This document shows positions 32,246 through 41,497 of a DNA stretch of 64,000 nucleotides, piece by piece. Position numbers and translations under genes: made by a program. The notes under the pieces are model-generated. The model worked only from the letters and a program-made list of their open reading frames with translations, made no database searches and was not told the DNA's origin. Source of the DNA: Gordonia hydrophobica NBRC 16057 (GTDB lineage: Bacteria; Actinomycetota; Actinomycetes; Mycobacteriales; Mycobacteriaceae); NCBI RefSeq assembly GCF_001592365.1, contig NZ_BCWU01000002.1, forward strand, positions 431,676 through 495,675, written 5' to 3'. How positions within the stretch are numbered: the stretch's first letter is position 1; each line of letters begins with the position of its first letter.

Positions 32246-33463
32246 TCAGCCCACCACTCCATCCGCGCGCAGCGCCGCGATCTCATCGCCGCCGAGCCCC
32301 AGCACCTCCGACAGCACGCGGTCGGTGTCGCTGCCGAGTTCGACGGCGGGAGAGGTCCCCGAGTACGACGACTCCCAGCGTGTGGGGGCGTGCGCGGAGA
32401 TCACCGCGCCGATGCCGGGCTGGTCGAGGGAGGTCAGGACGGGACGACCACTCGGATCGGCGACGAAGTCCGACGCGACGTCGGCCGTGGTGCGGTATGG
32501 CCCCCACAGCACGCCGGCCGCGGTTAACTCGTCGGCGACCTGCGCCGACGTCCGCTGCGCGAACCACGGCTTCAGCACCGCCTCGATGACATCGCGGTGC
32601 GCGTAACGGCCTTCGTCGGTCTGCAGATCGGCGCCGAGCGAGGCCTCCAGCGCGACGAACACGTCGACGGTTCCGGTGGCGGCGCCCACCGCCGCCCACT
32701 GCCGCGGCGTCAGCACCACGACCATCACCCGACCGCCGTCGGCGGCTGCGAAGTCGACGCCGAAGGCGCCGTACATGTGATTGCCGTGGCGGGCGCGCGG
32801 ACCGCGTTCGGCGGCTTCGGAGTACCAGCCGAGGTTGGCGACGGCGGCCTGCGCCACATCGCTGAGCGCGATCTGCACATGCGAGCCCTGACCTGTGCGA
32901 TCACGTCGACGCAGCGCGGCAAGCACCGAGGTCACCACCTCCTGCCCGCACAGCAGGTCCCACGCGGGCAGCACGTGGTTGACCGGTCGATCGGTGTCGG
33001 CCGGACCGGTCATCGAGGCGACGCCCGCGTCGCCGTGCACGGTGTAGTCGACGGCCGCCGACCCGTCGGCACGACCCTCCACCCGCACCGCGATCACGTC
33101 GGCGCGCCGGGCGGTGAGCGCCTCGTACGAGAACCAGCGTCGACCCACCGCATTGTCGACGACGATGCCCGCGTCGGGGCCGGGCGCGGTCGCCAGGGCC
33201 AGCAGCAGGTCGCGGCCGCGCTCGGACCGCAGGTCCAGCGACACCGATTTCTTGCCACGGTTCAGCGACGTCCAGTAGAGGCTGGCGCCCGTCGCCTCCG
33301 ACAGCGGCCATCGCCGGTAGTCGGCGTTGCCGCCGATCGGGTCGACGCGGATCACCTCCGCGCCGAGCTGGGCCAGCGCCATGCCCGAGCTGGGCCCGGC
33401 GACGAAGCTGGCGAACTCCACCACGCGGATGCCTGCGAGGGGTCGGGATACGGGGTCGGTCAT
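32246..33463 (-). CDS. mct: 2-Methylfumaryl-CoA isomerase-like family III CoA transferase
   Basis: 405 residues of the CaiB/BaiF family. The stretches VVEFASFVAGPSSGMALAQL, IRVDPIGGNADYRRWP, NHVLPAWDLLCGQ, GNHMYGAFGVDF and MVVVLTPRQWAAVGAATG agree with what I remember of Chloroflexus Mct, the intramolecular CoA transferase that moves CoA from C1 to C4 of mesaconate. Asp169 is the expected catalytic residue. Mct works in the 3-hydroxypropionate bi-cycle between methylmalyl-CoA dehydration and mesaconyl-C4-CoA hydration. Partners for the next steps, a MaoC/HTD2-like hydratase and a CitE-type lyase, are encoded 4-5 kb away. GGAGG precedes the ATG. The alternative, another CoA transferase of C5 acids, remains possible. 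Confidence 0.8.
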   Translation of the reverse strand: MTDPVSRPLAGIRVVEFASFVAGPSSGMALAQLGAEVIRVDPIGGNADYRRWPLSEATGASLYWTSLNRGKKSVSLDLRSERGRDLLLALATAPGPDAGIVVDNAVGRRWFSYEALTARRADVIAVRVEGRADGSAAVDYTVHGDAGVASMTGPADTDRPVNHVLPAWDLLCGQEVVTSVLAALRRRDRTGQGSHVQIALSDVAQAAVANLGWYSEAAERGPRARHGNHMYGAFGVDFAAADGGRVMVVVLTPRQWAAVGAATGTVDVFVALEASLGADLQTDEGRYAHRDVIEAVLKPWFAQRTSAQVADELTAAGVLWGPYRTTADVASDFVADPSGRPVLTSLDQPGIGAVISAHAPTRWESSYSGTSPAVELGSDTDRVLSEVLGLGGDEIAALRADGVVG

Positions 33464-33493
33464 CGGTGGCCTCCGAGGCTCGGGGTGGTCCGG

Positions 33494-34642
33494 TCAGATC
33501 TTGTTGCGGGCGATGTGCTGTGCGGCGATCACGTTGCGCTGGATCTCGTTGGTGCCCTCACCGACGATCATCAGCGGCGCATCGCGGAAGTAGCGCTCCA
33601 CGTCGTACTCCTTGGAGTACCCGTATCCGCCGTGCACGCGGAGGGAGTCCAGCGCCAGTTGCATCGCGGTCTCGGACGCGAACAGTTTGGCCATGCCCGC
33701 CTCCAGGTCGGCGCGCTCGCCGCGGTCGAGCTTCTGCGCCGCATCGAGGGTCAGGAGTCGCGCGGCCTGCTGCTTGGTCGCCATGTCGGCGATCAGGTTT
33801 CCGACGCTCTGATGCTTCCAGATCGGCTTGCCGAAGGATTCGCGTTCCTGCGCGTATCGAGTCGCAGCCTCCAGCGACGCCTGGCCGACGCCGAGTGCCC
33901 GCGACGCCACCTGTACACGCCCCACCTCCAGTCCCCGCATCATGTGCGCCCAGCCGCGATTCGGCTCCCCGCCGAGCACCGCGTCGGCCGGGACGTGCAT
34001 GCCGTCGAACACCAACTCGCACGCTTCGACTCCGCGGTATCCCAGTTTCGGGAGCTTCTTGGAGACGGTGAAGCCCTCGCCCGGCTCCACCAGCAGCACG
34101 CTCATGCCCTGGTGCGCGGGCGCCGCGCTGCGGTCGGTGACGCACAGCAGTCCGAAGAGGCCCGAGTGCGACGCGTTCGAGATCCAGGTCTTGGACCCGG
34201 TGATGACGAAGCCCCCGTCGACGGGATCGGCATGGGTGCGCATCGCCTGCAGGTCGCTGCCTCCGCTGGGTTCGGTGAGCGCCATCGTCGCGCGGATGCT
34301 GCCGTCGGCCATGGCGGGGAGGTAGGTGGCCTGCTGCTGCTCCGTTCCGAAGGTCTTGATCAGGTAGGTGATCACCGAGTGGCCGCCGATCGCGCCGGCC
34401 AGGCTCATCCAACCGCGTGCCAGCTCCTCGCAGACGCGGGCGAAGCACTCCATGCTGACGTCCACGCCGCCGTGGTCGGCGGGGGCGAGCAGGCCGAAGA
34501 AGCCGAGTTCCTTCATCTGCTCGATGAACTCCTCGGGATACACGTCGTCCTCTTCGAACTCCCGCACCCGCGGCGCCACACGCTGGTCGATGAAGTCGCG
34601 CACCAGGGCGACCATCTGCTCCTCGTCTCGGGTCAAAGACAT
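33494..34642 (-). CDS. Acyl-CoA dehydrogenase 1
   Basis: 382 residues, the usual length. FAD flavoenzyme that introduces a 2,3 double bond in an acyl-CoA. ALTEPSGGSDLQAMRT and WISNASHSG are the FAD/substrate motifs; the C-terminal IVGEGTNEIQRN holds the Glu acting as base (position of Glu in YEGT). It sits 30 bp upstream of mct on the same strand and starts a two-gene unit divergent from acyl-CoA dehydrogenase 2. A role on methylsuccinyl-CoA or a related branched acyl-CoA is inferred from mct alone. Confidence 0.85.
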   Translation of the reverse strand: MSLTRDEEQMVALVRDFIDQRVAPRVREFEEDDVYPEEFIEQMKELGFFGLLAPADHGGVDVSMECFARVCEELARGWMSLAGAIGGHSVITYLIKTFGTEQQQATYLPAMADGSIRATMALTEPSGGSDLQAMRTHADPVDGGFVITGSKTWISNASHSGLFGLLCVTDRSAAPAHQGMSVLLVEPGEGFTVSKKLPKLGYRGVEACELVFDGMHVPADAVLGGEPNRGWAHMMRGLEVGRVQVASRALGVGQASLEAATRYAQERESFGKPIWKHQSVGNLIADMATKQQAARLLTLDAAQKLDRGERADLEAGMAKLFASETAMQLALDSLRVHGGYGYSKEYDVERYFRDAPLMIVGEGTNEIQRNVIAAQHIARNKI

Positions 34643-34758
34643 GAGAGTGCACCTTTCGTCGTCGACGCCGGGGTGGGTCGCGCCACGGATACGCCGTCAC
34701 GTTCACCCAGGCTCTGTCGTCTTGCCGAGTGTGGATCCGCTCAGCTACAGTCCATTTT

Positions 34759-34770
34759 CTAACAGGTTAG
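34759..34770. promoter_or_regulatory. TetR-type palindrome CTAACAGGTTAG in the divergent promoter
   Basis: Perfect 12-bp palindrome between two divergent acyl-CoA dehydrogenase genes, 39 bp before the right-hand ATG and 117 bp before the left. AAC-N2-GTT cores are typical of KstR-like TetR regulators in Mycobacteriales. The TetR gene at 39892 is a possible but distant source. Confidence 0.5.
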
Positions 34771-34808
34771 TAGATTTTGTTGGAAACGCACTACCCCGGA
34801 AGGTTCCC

Positions 34809-35984
34809 ATGTCTCAGGTCAGCCGCGAAGACTTCACCCACATCCTCGACTCCGTCCGGGAATTCATCGCCACGCGCGTCATCCCGCGCGAACGCGAGAT
34901 CGCCGACGCCGACGCCATTCCCGACGACCTCCGGCAGGCGTGCAAGGACATGGGTCTGTTCGGCTATGCGATCCCGCAGGAGTGGGGCGGCCTGGGGCTC
35001 GACCTCGCCCAGGACGTCGAACTCGCGATGGAACTCGGCTACACCACGCTGTCGCTGCGCTCGATGTTCGGCACCAACAACGGCATCGCCGGCCAGGTAC
35101 TGGTGGGCTTCGGCACCGACGAGCAGAAGCAGACGTGGCTGGAACGCATCGCCTCGGGCGACGTCGTCGCCTCCTTCGCGCTCACCGAACCGGGTGCGGG
35201 GTCCAACCCCTCCGGCCTGCGAACCAAAGCCGTTCAGCAGGAGAACGGCGACTGGATCATCGACGGCTCCAAGTGCTTCATCACCAACGCGCCGACGGCG
35301 GACCTGTTCGTCACCTTCGCCCGCACCCGCCCGGCCGACGAGAACGGCGCGGGCATCGCGGTCTTCCTCGTCCCCGCCGACGCCGACGGCGTCTCCGTCG
35401 GTGAGCGCGACGAGAAGATGGGACAGCAGGGCTCGCTGACCGCCGACGTCCACTTCGACGGCGTCCGCGTCCCCGCGTCGGCCCTGGTCGGCGGTTCTGA
35501 AGACGTCGGCTACCGGGCAGCGATGACCTCGCTCGCCCGCGGCCGCGTCCACATCTCCGGTCTCGCGGTCGGGACCGCGCAGCGGGCGCTCGACGAGTCC
35601 CTGCGGCATGCCGCCGTCGCCACCCAGGGCGGAACACCGATCGGCGACTTCCAATTGGTGCAGGCCCACCTCGCCGACATGCAGACCGGCATCATGGCCG
35701 GCCGGGCGCTGGCCCGCGACGCCGCCGCCAAATGGGTGTCGGGCGAGGATCGTCGCCTGGCGCCGTCCGCGGCGAAGCTGTTCTGCACCGAGATGGTCGG
35801 CCAGGTCGCCGACAAGGCGGTTCAAGTCCACGGCGGGAGCGGGTACATGCGCGAGAGCACGGTGGAACGCATCTACCGCGACGTCCGTCTGCTACGCCTG
35901 TACGAAGGAACCAGCGAGATCCAGCGCCTCATCATCGGCGGCGGTCTCGTGAAGCAAGCGAAGAAGGACGCCCAGAAACCATGA
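34809..35984 (+). CDS. Acyl-CoA dehydrogenase 2
   Basis: 391 residues from ATG 34809, with GGAAGG upstream. FALTEPGAGSNPSGLRT and CFITNAPTADLF are the FAD-binding and substrate motifs; LYEGTSEIQRL carries the catalytic Glu. It is about as distant from dehydrogenase 1 as family members usually are, so the two likely act on different acyl-CoAs or steps. It leads the plus-strand unit with the CitE-type lyase, SDR, hydratase and MFS genes, and its stop overlaps the next ATG (ATGA). Confidence 0.87.
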   Translation: MSQVSREDFTHILDSVREFIATRVIPREREIADADAIPDDLRQACKDMGLFGYAIPQEWGGLGLDLAQDVELAMELGYTTLSLRSMFGTNNGIAGQVLVGFGTDEQKQTWLERIASGDVVASFALTEPGAGSNPSGLRTKAVQQENGDWIIDGSKCFITNAPTADLFVTFARTRPADENGAGIAVFLVPADADGVSVGERDEKMGQQGSLTADVHFDGVRVPASALVGGSEDVGYRAAMTSLARGRVHISGLAVGTAQRALDESLRHAAVATQGGTPIGDFQLVQAHLADMQTGIMAGRALARDAAAKWVSGEDRRLAPSAAKLFCTEMVGQVADKAVQVHGGSGYMRESTVERIYRDVRLLRLYEGTSEIQRLIIGGGLVKQAKKDAQKP

Positions 35985-36823
35985 CTTCCGAACCCACCTC
36001 GTCGACCGCCACCGACCTCGCCCGGACGGCCACCACCGTGCTGTTCGTCCCCGGCGACCGCCCCGAACGCTTCGAGAAGGCGGCCGCCGCCGGCGCCGAC
36101 CTGGTGATCATCGACCTCGAGGACGCCGTTCCCCACGACCACAAGGTCGCCGCCCGCGGCAACGTCACCGAATGGGTCGCCACCGGCCACCACTGCGCGG
36201 TGCGGATCAACGCCGCCGACACCGGCCATTTCGCAGGCGACCTCGACGCCCTCACGGGCCTCGGCGCACCCATCATGCTGGCCAAAGCCGAATCGGCCGA
36301 CGTGGTGCAGCAGGTCGCCGAGGTCTCCGGGTCCGGCGTCATCGCCTTGATCGAGACTGCGCGCGGCATCCTCGCCGCACCCGAGATCGCCGCGGTGCCC
36401 GGCGTCGTCCGGCTGGCCGTCGGCACGTTCGACCTCGCCGCCCAGCTCGGCGTCGACCCCACCGATCACGAAGCGCTGACCGCCAGTCGCGGCGCCCTGG
36501 TCCTGGCGTCGGCGGCGGCGGGTCTGGCCGGGCCGCTCGACGGAGTGACCGCGGCCGTCGACGACGCCGACCGGATCGCGGCCGACGCCGCCCACGCCCG
36601 GCGCCTCGGGTTCGCGGGCAAGCTCTGCATTCATCCGCGCCAGCTGGCGCCGACCATCGCGGCGTTCGCGCCCACCGACGACGAGGTGGCGTGGGCCCAC
36701 CGGATCATGGAGGCCGTCGAAGCGGACGAAGAGACGGCCGACGGCGTCATCGTCGTCGCCGGCCAGATGGTCGACAAGCCGGTCATCGACCGCGCCGAGC
36801 GGATTCTGCAGCGAGCGACGTAG
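35981..36823 (+). CDS. HpcH/HpaI-CitE-type acyl-CoA lyase (citramalyl/malyl-CoA lyase candidate)
   Basis: 280 residues. TIM-barrel, metal-dependent lyase or hydrolase acting on 3-hydroxyacyl-CoAs such as malyl-, beta-methylmalyl- or citramalyl-CoA. LFVPGDRPERFEKA binds the CoA phosphate; LVIIDLEDAVP holds acidic residues Asp45 and Glu47; ALIETARGILAAPEIA provides the metal-binding Glu; FAGKLCIHPRQL is conserved at the C-terminus. With mct and the hydratase, the expected reaction is citramalyl-CoA to acetyl-CoA plus pyruvate. It overlaps the dehydrogenase stop by ATGA. Confidence 0.83.
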   Translation: MTSEPTSSTATDLARTATTVLFVPGDRPERFEKAAAAGADLVIIDLEDAVPHDHKVAARGNVTEWVATGHHCAVRINAADTGHFAGDLDALTGLGAPIMLAKAESADVVQQVAEVSGSGVIALIETARGILAAPEIAAVPGVVRLAVGTFDLAAQLGVDPTDHEALTASRGALVLASAAAGLAGPLDGVTAAVDDADRIAADAAHARRLGFAGKLCIHPRQLAPTIAAFAPTDDEVAWAHRIMEAVEADEETADGVIVVAGQMVDKPVIDRAERILQRAT

Positions 36824-36870
36824 CCGCCCGCCGATTCATCTCACTACCTGACTGACACAAGGAGCACACC

Positions 36871-37614
36871 ATGACCGGACTTCTCACCGGCAAGACCGCC
36901 GTCATCACCGGAGGCGCACAGGGCATCGGCTACGCCATCGCCGAGCGCTTCATCGCCGAAGGCGCGCGCGTCGTCCTCGGCGACATGAACGCCGAGCAGG
37001 TCGCCACGGCGGCGCAGAGCCTCGGCGGCGAGGCCGTCGCCCGCGGCGTCGCCTGCAACGTCACCTCGGCCGACGAGGTGCAAGCACTCATCGACGCCGC
37101 CGTCGCCGCGTTCGGCGCCGTCGACGTGATGGTGAACAACGCGGGCATCACCCGCGACGCGACCATGCGGAAGATGAGCGAAGAGCACTTCGATCAGGTG
37201 ATCGACGTGCACCTGAAGGGCACCTGGCTGGGCACGCGCGCCGCGGCCGCGCATATGCGCGAGCGCGGGAGCGGCGCCATCGTCAACCTGTCGTCGATCT
37301 CCGGCAAGGTCGGCTTCGTCGGCCAGACCAACTACTCGGCCGCCAAGGCGGGCATCGTCGGGCTGTCGAAGGCCGCGGCCAAGGAGGTCGCGCACCTCGG
37401 GGTCCGGATCAACTGCATCCAGCCCGGGCTCATCCGAACGGCGATGACCGAGGCCATGCCCCAGCGGATCTGGGACGAGAAGATGTCGGAGATCCCGATG
37501 GGACGGGCCGGCGAGCCGAGCGAGATCGCCTCCGTCGCAACGTTCCTGGCGTCGGACCTCTCCTCGTACATGACCGGGACCGTTCTCGAGGTGACCGGCG
37601 GACGGTTGATGTGA
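36871..37614 (+). CDS. FabG-like SDR oxidoreductase
   Basis: 247 residues with the complete SDR set: TGGAQGIG cofactor motif, NNAG, Ser in [10 protein letters not shown] and YSAAK. The closest general pattern is 3-oxoacyl-ACP/CoA reductase or 3-hydroxyacyl-CoA dehydrogenase. In this operon it may act on a 3-hydroxyacyl-CoA intermediate. AAGGAG lies before the ATG, and its stop overlaps the following GTG start by TGA. Confidence 0.87.
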   Translation: MTGLLTGKTAVITGGAQGIGYAIAERFIAEGARVVLGDMNAEQVATAAQSLGGEAVARGVACNVTSADEVQALIDAAVAAFGAVDVMVNNAGITRDATMRKMSEEHFDQVIDVHLKGTWLGTRAAAAHMRERGSGAIVNLSSISGKVGFVGQTNYSAAKAGIVGLSKAAAKEVAHLGVRINCIQPGLIRTAMTEAMPQRIWDEKMSEIPMGRAGEPSEIASVATFLASDLSSYMTGTVLEVTGGRLM

Positions 37615-38477
37615 CCGACTGGCAGCCGCACACCGTCACCACGACGGAGGTCGTCGATCCCGGTCGGGTGCGCGCCGTCGCACGCCTCTTCGACGACGCC
37701 CTCCCCGCGCCCGCCGTCGGCGATCCACTGCCGCCGCTGTGGCATTGGGCGGCGTTGCCGGAGTGGGCGCCGTCGGGTGAGCTCGGACTCGACGGACACC
37801 CGCGCCGCGGCTCGTTCCTGCCGCCGATCGATCTGCCCCGCCGCATGTTCGCCGGCGGATCGGTGGAGTTTCCCGGCACCGTGCGCGTCGGTGACACGAT
37901 CCACACCGAGTCGATCGTCGAATCGGTGACAGAGAAGCACGGTCGCAGTGGACAATTGACGGTCGTGGTGGTTTCGACGACGATCTTCGACGGTGACGGC
38001 TCGCCTGCCGTCGTCGAGAAGCAGAATCTGATCTATCGCGAGGCCGCCCCGCGCACCACGGCGTCGGCCGCCGAACCGGAACCGGCGGCCGAGTTCGTCC
38101 CGGTCGGGTCGCCGCTGGTCCCGGCAGGCACCGACCGGTGGGATTTCCGTACCGATCCCACGCTGCTGATGAGCTTCTCGGCCGCGACCGCCAACGCGCA
38201 TCGCATCCACTACGACTGGCCGTACGCGACTCGCGTCGAAGGCTATCCCGGCCTCGTCGTGCACGGCCCGCTGATGACGATGTCACTGGCACAGACTCAT
38301 CGGCTCCGCGCCGACGGCACACGGATCGCGTCGCTGACCCACCGCAATCTGAAGCCGCTGTTCTGCGGTGACGCAGCGCAGTTGGTCTTCACCGCGGTCG
38401 ACGCCGGCGCGCGCGTGGAACTCGTCGGCGACGACGGCGCCGCACACACCGCCGTGGAGTTGACCTTCGACCAGTGA
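37611..38477 (+). CDS. Mesaconyl-C4-CoA hydratase-like MaoC/HTD2 hot-dog protein
   Basis: 288 residues with two hot-dog halves. The N-terminal half has [20 protein letters not shown]; the C-terminal half has the hydratase-type motif [13 protein letters not shown] and [14 protein letters not shown]. This double hot-dog, HTD2-like layout is that of mesaconyl-C4-CoA hydratase (Meh) and the itaconyl-CoA hydratases, which make citramalyl-CoA. The presence of mct and a CitE-type lyase in the same cluster supports this. GTG 37611 overlaps the SDR stop; the stop here overlaps the next GTG as well. Confidence 0.78.
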   Translation: MTDWQPHTVTTTEVVDPGRVRAVARLFDDALPAPAVGDPLPPLWHWAALPEWAPSGELGLDGHPRRGSFLPPIDLPRRMFAGGSVEFPGTVRVGDTIHTESIVESVTEKHGRSGQLTVVVVSTTIFDGDGSPAVVEKQNLIYREAAPRTTASAAEPEPAAEFVPVGSPLVPAGTDRWDFRTDPTLLMSFSAATANAHRIHYDWPYATRVEGYPGLVVHGPLMTMSLAQTHRLRADGTRIASLTHRNLKPLFCGDAAQLVFTAVDAGARVELVGDDGAAHTAVELTFDQ

Positions 38478-39835
38478 CCGCCGCCCACCGGCTCACCCCG
38501 GCCCTCATCTATGCCGCACTGACCACCTCGGTCGTCAGTTCACTCGGCATGCTGCTGGTGCCGTCCATCTCTCGTGAGTTCGGTGTCGGTGTCGGCGCCG
38601 CGCAGTGGATGCTGACCATCAACCTGATGGTCGGCGCGGTCGCGACGCCCATCATGGGTCGCCTCAGCGACGGCCGCGGCACCCGGCGACTGCTGCTCGT
38701 CTCGTTGGGCGTGATCCTCGTCGGTTCGGTGGTCGCCGCGGCGGCCCCCACCTTCGGGGTCTTCCTGGCCGGGCGCGCGCTGCAGGGGCTGTCGTACGGG
38801 ATCGTCCCGGTCACGATCGTCTTGGCTCGACGACACCTCGCGCGCGCCGAGATCGACCCGGCCATCTCCAGTCTGTCGGTGACGGTCGCGACCGGTCTCG
38901 GCATCGGCTATCCCCTGACCGGCGTCATCGCCAGCCAGGCCGATTTCCGCGCCGCCTTCTGGTTCGCAGCGGCCTTCGTCGCGACCGCGATCGCCGTCGT
39001 CTGGCTGCGGGTGCCGACCAACCTCGAGCCCCAGTCCACCCAGCGGTTCGACGTCGTCGGCGCCGCCCTCCTCAGCGTGGGTCTCGCGGCCCTGCTGACG
39101 GGTATCAGCCAGGGACCGTCGTGGGGTTGGGGGTCGGTGCCGACCGTCGCGACCGGGGTGGTCGCGGTGCTCGCCCTGCTCGTCTGGGGCGCCTACGAGC
39201 TGCGGAGCAGCCATCCCCTGATCAATCTGCACGTGGTTCGGCAGTCGTCCGACGTCCTCCTCGCCAACCTGACCGCCATCGGCCTGGGCGCCACCCTGTA
39301 CATGAGTCTGTCGATCGCCAGCATCATCGCGCAGGCCGGCCGCGACACCGGATACGGGATCGCCCTACCGCTCTTCTGGGCCGGCTTCGTGATGCTCCCG
39401 CTGTCCGCGGGCAGCCTGGCGGGCAACCGATTCGTCCGCCGATTGAACCCGTCGTCGACCGCGACCATGCTCCCCGTCGGCTCCACCGTGATGGCCGCGT
39501 CGGCGGTGATGCTGTGGCTGACCAGCGACTCGCTGTGGGAGATTCTGCTCGCGATGGCGCTCTTCGGACTCGGCATGGGCGCGGCCTACGCCGCGATGCC
39601 GACTCTGATCACCCGCAACGTCGCCATCTCCGAGGTCGGCAGCGCGGTCAGCTTCAACCAGGTGCTCCGTACCGTCGGCGGCGCGGCAGGCAGCGCGATC
39701 GTCGGCGCGATCCTCGCCGCCCGGCCCGGCCCCGACGGCATCCACCTGGCTCTCGGCGTCGCCGCCGTGGGCGGTGCCGTCGTCTGCGTCGCGCTGCTGC
39801 TGAACATGATCAGGACCCGACCCCGCACTGGATAG
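38474..39835 (+). CDS. MFS transporter of the DHA2-like drug/acid exporter type
   Basis: 453 residues, about 12-14 helices. GRLSDGRGTRRLLLVS is the loop 2-3 motif and RALQGLSYGIVPVTIVLARR resembles antiporter motif C of drug:proton antiporters. It is translationally coupled (GTGA) to the hydratase gene, so it may export or import a C5 acid handled by the operon. It is the last gene of the unit; the TetR gene follows 56 bp later. Confidence 0.8.
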   Translation: MTAAHRLTPALIYAALTTSVVSSLGMLLVPSISREFGVGVGAAQWMLTINLMVGAVATPIMGRLSDGRGTRRLLLVSLGVILVGSVVAAAAPTFGVFLAGRALQGLSYGIVPVTIVLARRHLARAEIDPAISSLSVTVATGLGIGYPLTGVIASQADFRAAFWFAAAFVATAIAVVWLRVPTNLEPQSTQRFDVVGAALLSVGLAALLTGISQGPSWGWGSVPTVATGVVAVLALLVWGAYELRSSHPLINLHVVRQSSDVLLANLTAIGLGATLYMSLSIASIIAQAGRDTGYGIALPLFWAGFVMLPLSAGSLAGNRFVRRLNPSSTATMLPVGSTVMAASAVMLWLTSDSLWEILLAMALFGLGMGAAYAAMPTLITRNVAISEVGSAVSFNQVLRTVGGAAGSAIVGAILAARPGPDGIHLALGVAAVGGAVVCVALLLNMIRTRPRTG

Positions 39836-39879
39836 ACCCGCGAGCGCGCGAGACTCTCGACTTCTCGCGCCGCTCGATC

Positions 39880-39891
39880 CATACTGGTGAC
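39880..39891 (+). promoter_or_regulatory. Candidate -10 (CATACT) of a leaderless tetR transcript
   Basis: CATACT at 39880-39885 is followed by exactly six bases before ATG 39892, the same spacing as at 8738, 10735 and 45205. Confidence 0.35.
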
Positions 39892-40524
39892 ATGAGTCGT
39901 GAACACGTGTTTACGCACGTCGATCCGATCATCGAGGCTGCGGTCCATAGCTTCGGCCGCTTGGGTTTCGGTGCGCCACTGCGCGGGATCGCGGCCGATG
40001 CCGGAGTCAGCGCAGCGCTCATCATCAAGCGCTACGGCTCCAAGGACGCCCTGCACGCGGCCTGCGACGCGCACGTCCGCGAGTGGATCCGCGTGGTGAA
40101 GTCGCAGAACATCGACGCCGCAGCGCGTGGGCAGCTGTTGAGTGCCATCGTCGACAGCGACGAACTCCTGCCCATGTTCGCGTACATCATGCAATCGCTG
40201 CTGGCAGGCGGGGACGTCGGCCGCCAGTTCGTCGACGGCATGATCGTCGACGCCGAGCAGTACATGCACGACGCGGTGGAGAAGGGCCTGGTCAAACCCA
40301 GCCGAGATGAGCACGCCCGCGCCCGCTACCTCGTCACCAGTGCGCTCGGATCACTGCTGCTCACCACCCTGCTCGACGGCCAGACCGCCGACCTCGGCGC
40401 CGCCTTCCGGCAGATGCAGAGGGAGACGGCCGCACCGATGATCGAGCTCTACACGGAGGGCGTCTTCACCCGCGGCGACGTCCTGGACGACTACCTGCGG
40501 TACCTCGACGACCCGCCGGACTGA
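39892..40524 (+). CDS. TetR-family transcriptional regulator
   Basis: 210 residues from ATG 39892. The helix-turn-helix lies at about 25-45 (LRGIAADAGVSAALIIKRYG) and continues SKDALHAACDAHV as in TetR proteins. The C-terminal ligand domain (60-190) resembles regulators located next to ABC-2 drug exporters (TetR_C-like). It precedes an ABC ATPase and permease pair by 52 bp and probably controls it. Confidence 0.87.
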   Translation: MSREHVFTHVDPIIEAAVHSFGRLGFGAPLRGIAADAGVSAALIIKRYGSKDALHAACDAHVREWIRVVKSQNIDAAARGQLLSAIVDSDELLPMFAYIMQSLLAGGDVGRQFVDGMIVDAEQYMHDAVEKGLVKPSRDEHARARYLVTSALGSLLLTTLLDGQTADLGAAFRQMQRETAAPMIELYTEGVFTRGDVLDDYLRYLDDPPD

Positions 40525-40576
40525 CCCGAACTCCACTGATCCGACCACTACGCGAGAAGAATCGAGGACTGGTGCC

Positions 40577-41497
40577 ATGACCATCATCGACATCCAGGGA
40601 CTGGTCAAGAAGTTCGGCGGCTTCGCCGCCCTCGACCAGCTGAATCTGACCGTCGCCGCCGGCGAGGTCCGCGGTTTCCTCGGCCCCAACGGCGCGGGCA
40701 AGTCGACGGCCATCCGCGTCCTGCTCGGCCTGCTTCGCGCCGACGGCGGCCAGGTCCGCGTCTTCGACGGCGACCCGTGGCGCGACGCCGTCGCGCTCCA
40801 CCGGCGACTGGCCTATGTGCCGGGAGACGTGACCCTCTGGCCCAATCTGACCGGCGGTGAATGCATCGACTACCTCTCGCGACTTCGTGGCGACGTCGAC
40901 CCCGCCCGGCGGGCCGAACTGCTCGACCGCTTCGAGCTCGACCCCACCAAGAAGGCCCGGACGTACTCGAAGGGCAATCGGCAGAAGGTCGCGCTGGTCG
41001 CGGCACTCGCCTCCGACGCCGAACTGTTCATCTTCGACGAGCCGACCAGCGGGCTGGACCCGCTGATGGAGACGGTCTTCACCAGCTACGTGGGCGACCT
41101 GCGCGACCAGGGCAAGGCGGTGCTGCTGAGCAGCCACATCCTGTCCGAGGTGGAGAAGGTCTGCGACACCGTCACGATCATCCGCGCGGGCACAGACGTC
41201 GAGAGCGGCACGCTCGCGCAGTTGCGGCACCTCACGCGGTCACGCGTGCAGGCGGTGGTGCGCGCGACCGATGTGGACGCCATCCGCACGATGCCCGGGG
41301 TCCACGACGTCACGGTGCAGCCCACTCCGGCCGGGCTGCGACTCACGTTCAACGTCGACGACACCGCCGTCGGCCGGGTGCTCAAACCCCTGACCGAACA
41401 CGACGTCCAGTCGCTGCAGGTGACACCCCCGTCGCTGGAGGACCTGTTCCTCCGTCACTACGGCGACGTCCCGGAACCGGTCGAGCAGGCATCATGA
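40577..41497 (+). CDS. ABC transporter ATP-binding protein (drug-export type)
   Basis: 306 residues. Walker A GPNGAGKSTAIR, signature YSKGNRQKVALV and Walker B LFIFDEPTSGLDPL are intact. The C-terminal extension (about 220-300) is that of DrrA-type ATPases for antibiotic or lipid export. The stop overlaps the permease ATG (ATGA). Confidence 0.9.
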   Translation: MTIIDIQGLVKKFGGFAALDQLNLTVAAGEVRGFLGPNGAGKSTAIRVLLGLLRADGGQVRVFDGDPWRDAVALHRRLAYVPGDVTLWPNLTGGECIDYLSRLRGDVDPARRAELLDRFELDPTKKARTYSKGNRQKVALVAALASDAELFIFDEPTSGLDPLMETVFTSYVGDLRDQGKAVLLSSHILSEVEKVCDTVTIIRAGTDVESGTLAQLRHLTRSRVQAVVRATDVDAIRTMPGVHDVTVQPTPAGLRLTFNVDDTAVGRVLKPLTEHDVQSLQVTPPSLEDLFLRHYGDVPEPVEQAS

